NCBI GenBank assembly: GCA_002792395.1
Contig: PFOG01000175.1
Coordinates: forward strand, 1-5,168
Source of the DNA: Candidatus Portnoybacteria bacterium CG_4_10_14_0_2_um_filter_44_20
GTDB taxonomy: Bacteria; Patescibacteriota; Minisyncoccia; Portnoybacterales; GCA-002795985
Direction of reading: 5' to 3'
DNA length: 5,168 nucleotides
Each line of letters starts with the position of its first letter. Positions within the stretch are counted from its first letter, which is position 1. The translations under genes and the position numbers were made by a program. The notes under the pieces were generated by a model, which was not told the origin of the DNA, searched no databases, and was given only the letters and a program-made list of their open reading frames with translations. Below, piece by piece: positions 1 through 4,012 of this stretch.

Positions 1-74
1 CACAATTAAGCGTAGCTTGCGTGAGCGTCTCGCTCACAATTAAGCGAAGCTTGCGTGAGCGTCTCGCTCACAAT
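1..74. repeat. 34-bp tandem repeat with internal hairpin
   Basis: Two copies of a 34-nt unit (1-34 and 35-68) differ only at one base (T13 against A47), and a third copy begins (CACAAT, 69-74) before the sequence diverges. Each unit carries GTGAGCG-TCT-CGCTCAC, a perfect 7-bp stem with a 3-nt loop (21-37 and 55-71), and a smaller AAGC-GAA-GCTT hairpin in the second unit. The array may extend left of the window. The period is not a multiple of three, so it is unlikely to be coding. It lies just upstream of the DUF4446 gene; a role as terminator of an upstream gene or as a selfish repeat is possible but not shown. Confidence 0.85.
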
Positions 75-102
75 AACGGCTTAAAAATGTCAACTAACTT
101 TT

Positions 103-612
103 ATGAGTATTTTTATGAGTCCTCTTGAGTTTGTCGCTGCGAATTTAGTTTATACTGTGATTGCTTTCGGCGGCGTAGCCTTAGTGTTGATTATTGTCAA
201 CGCGATCCTTCTCCGGCAAATTATAATCATGCGCCAACGGCTTAAAATTTTCTTCCAGAGCCGACAAGCGCAAGACCTGGAAAGCGTTATCGCCCAGCAA
301 ATCAAAAGACAGATAAAAAGTGAGAAAGATATCCAGGAATTATTCAAGTCATCTCGGGAATCGTGGAAACTGATCGCAAAATGCGTACAAAAAGTCGGCG
401 TCGTCCGTTTTAACCCCTTCAAAGATACCGGCAGCGACCAAAGTTTTGCCATTGCCCTCATGGACCTTTCAGATAACGGCTTGGTAATTTCAAGCCTCTT
501 TACCCGCGAGGGCACCCGGGTCTACAGCAAACCGCTCGAAAAGGGTAAATCGAAATATCCATTAAGCGAAGAAGAAGAACAAGCGATAGGACGAGCGCAG
601 GAACAGAAATAG
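103..612 (+). CDS. DUF4446 family membrane-anchored protein
   Basis: This 169-residue protein has one hydrophobic segment at about residues 14-38, a basic, charged and probably coiled-coil stretch at about 40-85, and a C-terminal domain from about 95 to 162. The C-terminal domain matches my memory of DUF4446: VGVVRFNPF (98-106), an aspartate/glycine turn, SFAIALMD (114-121), then YSKPLEKGKS (141-150) and YPLSEEEEQAI (152-162). The biochemical role of the family is unknown; the topology suggests a cytoplasmic domain tethered to the inner membrane. The start could instead be the ATG at 115 (MSPLEF); neither has a clear Shine-Dalgarno sequence. It precedes infB on the same strand with a 155-bp repeat-filled gap, so co-transcription is possible but uncertain. 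Confidence 0.85.
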   Translation: MSIFMSPLEFVAANLVYTVIAFGGVALVLIIVNAILLRQIIIMRQRLKIFFQSRQAQDLESVIAQQIKRQIKSEKDIQELFKSSRESWKLIAKCVQKVGVVRFNPFKDTGSDQSFAIALMDLSDNGLVISSLFTREGTRVYSKPLEKGKSKYPLSEEEEQAIGRAQEQK

Positions 613-619
613 ACCAGAA

Positions 620-760
620 TTACTCTAATTATTCTAAAGAATGACTAATGGCCAAATCCCAATGGCCACCCAACAACCGAAGGCTTTAATGATTAAATTT
701 TTGGTCATTGGGGCTTGAGATTTTTTTAGAAATTAGAGCAATTAGAATAATTAGAAATTT
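620..760. repeat. composite palindromic intergenic repeat before infB
   Basis: The gap between the DUF4446 gene and infB is largely one imperfect inverted repeat. The outer arms TCTAATTATTCTAA (624-637) and TTAGAATAATTAGA (742-755) are perfect 14-bp complements. Further inside, CCCAATGGCCA (658-668) faces TTGGTCATTGGGG (701-713) with mismatches. The TTGGTCATT core recurs in the gap after infB, so both gaps seem to hold members of one repeat family. Similar AT-rich nested palindromes are common in intergenic DNA of CPR and some other uncultivated bacteria (from memory). The element reaches to within 12 nt of the infB ATG and so would form much of its leader. A regulatory role is untested. Confidence 0.7.
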
Positions 761-767
761 TTACGGA

Positions 768-2378
768 ATGCCCAAAAAAACCGCGAAACAACCTAACAAC
801 AATCTTCCCTCCCGCCCTCCCGTCGTGGTTATTTTGGGCCACGTTGACCATGGAAAAACCAGTTTGCTGGACTACATACGCCAGACGAAAATCGCCGAAA
901 AAGAATCCGGCGGCATTACTCAGCATATTGGCGCCTATCAGGTTGAGGTGCCTCCAGAAGAGGCGCCGAAATCCCGAGTGAGCGAAGCGAGTCGAGGGAT
1001 CCCTCCCCGCCAGCCGGCGGGTCGGGATGATTTTACGCCAAGCGGGCGCAAAATCACCTTCATCGACACCCCCGGCCACGAAGCCTTCTCAGCTATGAGA
1101 TCACGGGGGGCGAAAGTCGCCGATATTGCCGTTTTGGTAATAGCAGGCGAAGAAGGAGTTAAACCACAAACAAAAGAAGCAATCTCCCACATCAAAAAAG
1201 CCGGCCTGGCAACGATCGTAGCTATAACCAAAACAGACAAGCCAGCCGCCCAACCGGAAAAAGTTAAAACCGATCTGTCTGCCGAAGGCTTGATCGTTGA
1301 ATCTCGGGGCGGAGACATTCCCTCGGTTAATGTTTCCTCTAAAACCGGGCAGGGCGTTGATGAACTTCTCGAGATGATCCTTCTGGTAGCCGAGATGGGC
1401 AACTTGGTAGCCGACCCGTCAAAACCCGCCTCTGGGGTTATTATCGAATCTTGCCGCGATCCGCTCCGCGGACCAACGGCAACCTTGCTTATCCAAGAGG
1501 GCGCCATCAAACCGAAAGATATCGTATTGACGGAATCAACCTGCGGCGTCATAAAAAGAATGGAAAACTGGCAGGGCAAAACGCTGGAAACGGCAACAAC
1601 CACACAACCAATATCAGTTTTAGGACTAGAAGAAGCGCCTCTGGTCGGTGAGAAGTGGCAAGTAGTCACCGACATTGATCTAGCGCGGGAAAAATCCAAA
1701 CAGAAAGGATTGCGCGAGCAAAAAAAACGCGCGCGCGCAGAAGTCATCGAAAGCAATCCGGAAAAAAAGATTCTCAACATTATTCTTAAGTCCGATTTTC
1801 TCGGTTCTTTGGAGGCGCTAGAAGAATCGCTCAAAAGCATAAAATCAGACGAAGTTACCCTAAGAATCCTTGAGGCGGAAGTTGGCGACATCTCCGAATC
1901 TGATATAAAATTAGCCGAATCGGCGCGGGCAAAAATTATTGGTTTCCGCGTCAAGCTACCCAACATCTACGCACAATTAGCCGAACAAAAAAAAGTTGAT
2001 ATTTCTCTGTTTCAAGTAATTTATGAACTCATTCAAAAAGTTCGCGAACAAATGGCCGAGTTACTGCCGCCGGAAATTGTCCGAACCGACTTAGCCAAAC
2101 TCAAAGTAATTGCTCTCTTTAAGAAAGATAAATCCGGCCAAGTTATCGGCGCCAAAGTCTTATCGGGCAAGGTGGAAAAGGGTCTCTGGGTCGAAGTTAT
2201 CCGTGGCGAAGAAAATCTTGGCAAGGGAAAGATCCTCCACCTTCAGCATGAAAAAAACGACGCCGACACCGTTGGCGTTGGAAAAAATGCCGGTATTTTC
2301 TTTCAGGGAAACACCCAAATAGAGATCGACGATATCCTGATGGCCTACCGAGAAGACAAGAAGAGAAGGACGTTATAA
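768..2378 (+). CDS. infB: Translation initiation factor IF-2
   Basis: IF-2 is the GTPase that promotes binding of initiator fMet-tRNA to the 30S subunit and subunit joining. The 536-residue product has P-loop GHVDHGKT (24-31), G2 region GGITQHIGAY (48-57), G3 DTPGH (100-104), G4 as TKTD (154-157, where IF-2 usually has NKxD) and G5 SSK (190-192). Beta-barrel domain II begins near 215, the C1 domain near 334 (KSDFLGSLEAL at 341) and the tRNA-binding C2 domain near 445. The long N-terminal extension of E. coli IF-2 is absent. I chose ATG 768 (MPKKTAK) over in-frame TTG 708 because codons 708-767 lie in a palindromic repeat and are not IF-2-like. Residues 62-92, between G2 and G3, are an extra palindrome-encoded insertion. 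The frame is intact, so the gene is probably functional. Confidence 0.97.
   Translation: MPKKTAKQPNNNLPSRPPVVVILGHVDHGKTSLLDYIRQTKIAEKESGGITQHIGAYQVEVPPEEAPKSRVSEASRGIPPRQPAGRDDFTPSGRKITFIDTPGHEAFSAMRSRGAKVADIAVLVIAGEEGVKPQTKEAISHIKKAGLATIVAITKTDKPAAQPEKVKTDLSAEGLIVESRGGDIPSVNVSSKTGQGVDELLEMILLVAEMGNLVADPSKPASGVIIESCRDPLRGPTATLLIQEGAIKPKDIVLTESTCGVIKRMENWQGKTLETATTTQPISVLGLEEAPLVGEKWQVVTDIDLAREKSKQKGLREQKKRARAEVIESNPEKKILNIILKSDFLGSLEALEESLKSIKSDEVTLRILEAEVGDISESDIKLAESARAKIIGFRVKLPNIYAQLAEQKKVDISLFQVIYELIQKVREQMAELLPPEIVRTDLAKLKVIALFKKDKSGQVIGAKVLSGKVEKGLWVEVIRGEENLGKGKILHLQHEKNDADTVGVGKNAGIFFQGNTQIEIDDILMAYREDKKRRTL
951..1043. repeat. Palindrome-rich in-frame insertion within infB
   Basis: In typical IF-2 the G2-proximal GAYQVE is followed within a few residues by GRKITFIDTPGH. 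Here about 31 codons (residues 62-92, Pro- and Arg-rich) separate them. The DNA is a set of palindromes: GCCTC-CAGAA-GAGGC (950-964), outer arms ATCCCGA (971-977) and TCGGGAT (1022-1028), the perfect 12-mer GAGGGATCCCTC (994-1005), and CCCGCC-AGCC-GGCGGG (1006-1021). The length, 93 nt, keeps the frame. This resembles in principle the palindromic elements of Rickettsia that insert into open reading frames. The exact boundaries are inferred from the protein, not from a target duplication. Confidence 0.75.
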
Positions 2379-2384
2379 AACTAA

Positions 2385-2536
2385 TCCGAAACACGAAATC
2401 AGAAATCCGAAACAATGCTCCAATGACCAAAATTCCCACCCTACGGGTGGTCACCCGAAGGGTGAAAAACGTCTGTTTTGGTCATTTAGATTTAGAATTT
2501 AAAATTTGTTTCGAGTTTCGATATTCGAATTTCTAA
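2385..2536. repeat. composite palindromic intergenic repeat between infB and rbfA
   Basis: Nested inverted arms fill the 164-bp infB-rbfA gap: CGAAACAA (2408-2415) with TTGTTTCG (2506-2513), and AATGACCAAAA (2422-2432) with TTTTGGTCATT (2476-2486), a perfect 11-bp stem. At the tip sit two adjacent small hairpins, described separately. The AATGACCAAA/TTTGGTCATT core relates it to the repeat before infB. As RNA the whole gap would fold into one long structure, which could lower read-through from infB into rbfA or mark RNA processing. No T-tract typical of an intrinsic terminator follows the main stem. Confidence 0.75.
2433..2465. repeat. double mini-hairpin repeat, copy 1
   Basis: Two back-to-back hairpins with 3-nt loops: CCACCC-TAC-GGGTGG (2436-2450) and TCACCC-GAA-GGGTGA (2451-2465). 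The reverse complement of 2433-2465 matches 3139-3171 at 29 of 33 positions by eye. The differences include changes on both sides of one stem (CACCC/GGGTG against CCCCC/GGGGG), which keep it paired. This is a dispersed repeat present twice in the window in opposite orientation. Confidence 0.8.
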
Positions 2537-2542
2537 TTAAAG

Positions 2543-2875
2543 TTGTACCGCATTGAAAAAGTAAATAGCCTCCTGACCGAAGAAGTCGCCAAAATACTGC
2601 TGAAAGAACTGGAATTCCCCCGCGGCGTTTTAGTCAGCGTCACCCACGCGGAAGCGACACCCGACATGAGAGAAGCTAAAATTTTTATTTCCGTTCTCCC
2701 TTTTGAAAAACATCCGCGGATTTTAGAAATTCTTGGAAAAAATATCTACTGGATTCAGCAAATCCTCAACAAAAGACTGGTTATGAGGCCGATGCCAAAA
2801 ATCATTTTTAAAATCGACTCTTCGATCGAAGAAATGGATAATTTAAATCGTCTGCTGCTGAACAACGACAAATGA
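2543..2875 (+). CDS. rbfA: 30S ribosome-binding factor RbfA
   Basis: RbfA binds the 30S subunit and helps mature the 5' end of 16S rRNA; it is a small KH-like protein. The 110-residue product has the family pattern throughout: RIEKVNSLLTEEVAKIL (3-19), the strand with LVSVTHAEATPDMREAKIFISV (30-51), GKNIYWIQQILNKRLVMRPMPKIIFKID (65-92) and a terminal SIEEMDNLNRLL helix. The only reasonable start is TTG at 2543: an in-frame TAA lies three codons upstream, and starting later would delete the conserved RIEKVN helix. There is no clear Shine-Dalgarno sequence. Placement after infB is the classical order, but the usual tight spacing is broken by a palindromic repeat. Confidence 0.95.
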   Translation: MYRIEKVNSLLTEEVAKILLKELEFPRGVLVSVTHAEATPDMREAKIFISVLPFEKHPRILEILGKNIYWIQQILNKRLVMRPMPKIIFKIDSSIEEMDNLNRLLLNNDK

Positions 2876-2884
2876 AGCGGTATT

Positions 2885-2904
2885 CCCTCCTTTTTAAAGG
2901 AGGG
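2885..2904 (+). terminator. hairpin after rbfA, possible terminator
   Basis: CCCTCCTTT (2885-2893) and AAAGGAGGG (2896-2904) are perfect complements with a 2-nt loop on paper; in practice 8 bp with a 4-nt loop. It begins 9 nt after the rbfA stop codon, a good position for ending the operon. No T-tract follows directly; the nearest is TTTTT at 2915-2919. It could equally be another copy of a short palindromic repeat. Confidence 0.45.
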
Positions 2905-2923
2905 TGAGAGTGGATTTTTATAC

Positions 2924-2958
2924 GGCCACGTGGCGAAGTAGCTAACGCCGCGGTCTGC
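2924..2958 (+). pseudogene. tRNA 5'-half fragment resembling tRNA-Cys
   Basis: The stretch aligns with the first 34 nt of the intact tRNA-Cys downstream (3040-3073), with about 28 of 35 positions identical and one gap. Matches include GGCC at the acceptor start, GTGGCGAAG, TAACGC of the D arm and GTCTGC entering the anticodon loop. No matching anticodon-stem 3' strand or T arm follows; the only T-loop motifs (TTCGA) in the window belong to the two intact tRNAs. I read it as a truncated tRNA copy. A degenerate unrelated tRNA is possible. Confidence 0.5.
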
Positions 2959-2974
2959 CCCGAATAAAAATTTT

Positions 2975-3035
2975 GGCCAGGTAGCCCCGCCTTCGCTAAA
3001 GTTACGGCGGGCAGGCAAGTGGTAAGGCAATTCTT
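2975..3035 (+). other. second tRNA-5'-half-like fragment interrupted by a palindrome
   Basis: GGCCAGG-TA-GCC (2975-2986) looks like an acceptor strand, positions 8-9 and a D-stem start. AAGTGGTAA-GGC-A (3017-3029) looks like a D loop, the closing D stem and base 26, as in bacterial tRNA-Gln. Between them sits a 30-nt block (2987-3016) holding most of a CCCGCC (2986-2991) / GGCGGG (3006-3011) inverted repeat. Removing the block would give a plausible tRNA 5' half. No 3' half follows; intact tRNA-Cys starts instead. The match is short, so this is a tentative reading. Confidence 0.35.
2986..3011. repeat. short palindrome CCCGCC...GGCGGG
   Basis: A 6-bp inverted repeat (2986-2991 and 3006-3011) encloses 14 nt reading TTCGCTAAAGTTAC. 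I recall near-identical units in many CPR genomes as a dispersed intergenic repeat, but cannot confirm that here. The same CCCGCC/GGCGGG arms occur in the infB insertion (1006-1021). Confidence 0.6.
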
Positions 3036-3039
3036 ACGC

Positions 3040-3111
3040 GGCCTAGTGGCGAAGAGGTAACGCGGCTGTCTGCAAAACAGCTATACGCCGGTTCGAGTCC
3101 GGCCTAGGCCT
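3040..3111 (+). tRNA. tRNA-Cys (anticodon GCA)
   Basis: A complete cloverleaf can be drawn. The acceptor is GGCCTAG (3040-3046) with CTAGGCC (3104-3110), all 7 bp paired. The D arm is GCG-AAGAGGTAA-CGC. The anticodon stem is GCTGT/ACAGC (3065-3069, 3077-3081) around loop CTGCAAA, with anticodon GCA at 3072-3074. The T arm is GCCGG-TTCGAGT-CCGGC (3087-3103). The discriminator base is T (3111), the expected identity base for cysteine tRNA. The next bases are CCG, so CCA is not encoded in full and CCA-adding enzyme would be needed. Its 3' end is duplicated downstream at 3177-3192. Confidence 0.96.
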
Positions 3112-3192
3112 CCGAAACGAAACTTCTTTGTCTGGGTTTCCCCCTGCGGGGGACCACCCGTAGGGTGGCAATTCCCGCCCAGGCCTCCGAAA
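3102..3192. repeat. direct repeat of the tRNA-Cys 3' end flanking a palindrome
   Basis: GCCTAGGCCTCCGAAA (3102-3117, the tRNA-Cys 3' end plus flank) recurs as GCCCAGGCCTCCGAAA at 3177-3192, 15 of 16 identical with a 75-bp period. The DNA between holds outer arms CTGGG (3132-3136) / CCCAG (3178-3182) and the second double mini-hairpin: CCCCC-TGC-GGGGG (3140-3152) and CCACCC-GTA-GGGTGG (3154-3168). The arrangement fits insertion of a palindromic element with duplication of its target, or a recombination scar at the tRNA end. Confidence 0.7.
3139..3171. repeat. double mini-hairpin repeat, copy 2 (inverted)
   Basis: This matches the reverse complement of 2433-2465 at 29 of 33 positions. One hairpin stem has changed to CCCCC/GGGGG on both sides, so pairing is kept. 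It sits directly downstream of tRNA-Cys inside the duplicated tRNA ends. Confidence 0.8.
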
Positions 3193-3200
3193 ATTTATTT

Positions 3201-3247
3201 ACCACAGTGGAGGAATGGGTAGACGCATTACAAAGACTTGCTTGTGC
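3201..3247 (+). pseudogene. tRNA 5'-half fragment resembling tRNA-Leu
   Basis: Bases 3206-3226 match the D-arm region of the intact tRNA-Leu (3753-3773) at 18 of 21 positions, including AGTGG, GGAAT, GGTA and ACGC. The preceding ACCACAG would be the acceptor strand. After the D arm the similarity fades: no anticodon stem with T33 and a sensible anticodon forms, and there is no T arm. It ends about 27 nt before the HNH gene. I read it as a truncated, decayed tRNA-Leu-type copy; derivation from another long-arm tRNA is possible. Confidence 0.5.
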
Positions 3248-3273
3248 CTCTTCCGTATGATAAAATATAATTG

Positions 3274-3765
3274 ATGAAAAAACGGAAGTGGACAATCAAT
3301 CAATTAGAAAAAGCCGTTGTCACCTCTTTTAGTTATAGAGGTGTTTTACATAAAATCGGCCTAAGAGAAGCAGGAGGCAATTACGCCCAGGTTAAAAAAT
3401 ATATAACAGAATACGATTTAAACATAACGCACTTCAGGGGCCAAGCCTGGAATAAGGGACTAAAAGGACTTGGCAAGTCAATCATCCCAATAGAAAAGAT
3501 TCTGGTTGAGAATAGTTCGTTCCAAAGTTATAAACTCAAAAGACGGCTTTTCGGCGCAAAGCTTAAGGAACCGAAATGCGAGGAATGCGGCTGGGCAAAG
3601 ATATCTGTTGACGGCAGGTTGCCATTAGAACTCGACCACATAAACGGCGACAGCCGAGATAATCGTTTAGATAATTTAAGAATACTTTGTCCCAACTGTC
3701 ATAGTCTAAAACTGACTCATCGAGGAAAAAATAGAAAACATAAAAGCGGGCGAGTGGCGGAATAG
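3274..3765 (+). CDS. HNH endonuclease with N-terminal DNA-binding domain
   Basis: The 163-residue protein ends in a zinc-supported HNH nuclease domain: CEEC (102-105), then LELDHINGDSRDN (118-130), Asn134, and CPNCH (139-143). H122, N134 and H143 fit the catalytic HNH pattern, and the four cysteines (102, 105, 139, 142) a structural zinc site. The N-terminal half (about 6-62), with YRGVLHKIGL, GGNYAQVKKYI, THFRGQAWNKG, resembles the helix-turn-helix-like region of phage and CPR HNH proteins known to me. ATG 3274 is preferred over TTG 3271. There is no clear Shine-Dalgarno sequence. The last five codons and TAG lie inside tRNA-Leu (18-nt overlap), and a tRNA-Leu-like fragment lies just upstream. 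This suggests a mobile nuclease gene placed at a tRNA. Homing activity and target are not shown. Confidence 0.92.
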   Translation: MKKRKWTINQLEKAVVTSFSYRGVLHKIGLREAGGNYAQVKKYITEYDLNITHFRGQAWNKGLKGLGKSIIPIEKILVENSSFQSYKLKRRLFGAKLKEPKCEECGWAKISVDGRLPLELDHINGDSRDNRLDNLRILCPNCHSLKLTHRGKNRKHKSGRVAE

Positions 3766-3832
3766 GTATACGCGCAGCACTTAAAATGCTGTGGGTCACA
3801 AACTCGTGTGGGTTCGATTCCCACCTCGCCCA
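3748..3832 (+). tRNA. tRNA-Leu (anticodon TAA)
   Basis: This is a class II tRNA. The acceptor is GGGCGAG (3748-3754) with CTCGCCC (3825-3831), discriminator A3832 and genome-encoded CCA (3833-3835). The anticodon stem is CAGCA/TGCTG (3775-3779, 3787-3791) around loop CTTAAAA, with anticodon TAA at 3782-3784. The long variable arm is 3792-3807 (GGGT/ACTC stem with one G-T pair). The T arm is GTGGG-TTCGATT-CCCAC (3808-3824). Loop, long arm and A73 all fit leucine. No intron is present. The first 18 nt also encode the end and stop codon of the HNH gene. Confidence 0.97.
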
Positions 3833-3857
3833 CCAAAACGAACTAAAAACCGCTCAT

Positions 3858-4007
3858 ATGTCCCAAGAAAAATTGGCGAGATTGGTCGATGTCGCCAATA
3901 ATACGATTATTAAAATTGAAGCTGGTAAAAACCAGAATCCAACGCTGGATACACTCAAGAAAATCGCCAAAGCCCTCGGCGTTAGCGTTGATGATCTGAT
4001 ACAATAA
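3858..4007 (+). CDS. short XRE-type helix-turn-helix protein, probably N-terminally truncated
   Basis: From ATG 3858 the product is 49 residues: SQEKLARLVDV, NNTIIKIEAGKN, TLDTLKKIAKALGVSVDDLI. These match helices 2-5 of the Cro/C1-type (HTH_3) fold, with the recognition helix around NNTIIKIEAG. Helix 1 is missing. In-frame codons upstream (3837-3857, reading NELKTAH) resemble part of helix 1 with about four residues lost, and then run into tRNA-Leu. An in-frame ATG at 3786 lies inside the tRNA and is unlikely to be used. It begins 22 nt after the tRNA CCA and ends 5 nt before the next gene. It may be a decayed regulator or a minimal dimer; DNA binding is doubtful without helix 1. Confidence 0.7.
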   Translation: MSQEKLARLVDVANNTIIKIEAGKNQNPTLDTLKKIAKALGVSVDDLIQ

Positions 4008-4012
4008 ATGTT

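Noticed and set aside
1..74. CRISPR array
   Set aside because: The repeats are directly adjacent with no spacers between them, and there are no cas genes.
3..128. Open frame through the tandem repeat ending in TGA at 126-128, as the tail of an upstream gene
   Set aside because: The repeat period is not a multiple of three, the peptide looks non-coding, and it overlaps the DUF4446 start.
708..767. TTG start giving IF-2 a 20-residue longer N-terminus
   Set aside because: These codons lie in the palindromic repeat, encode an Ile/Arg-rich stretch unlike IF-2, and ATG 768 gives a natural start.
938..1966. Long minus-strand reading frame of 342 codons opposite infB
   Set aside because: It is the antisense shadow of clearly conserved IF-2 coding sequence and has no recognisable domain.
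3242..3271. Promoter TTGTGC-N18-TATAAT for the HNH gene
   Set aside because: The TATAAT abuts the start codon, so transcription would begin inside or after the ATG; the -35 match is also poor.
3201..3791. Group I intron in tRNA-Leu(UAA) encoding the HNH protein
   Set aside because: The downstream tRNA-Leu is complete and uninterrupted, the upstream fragment has no usable anticodon arm, and I see no group I core in the short non-coding flanks.
3786..3857. ATG inside tRNA-Leu as the start of the XRE gene
   Set aside because: Translation would begin in the tRNA anticodon arm, and the extra residues are tRNA sequence with no match to the fold.
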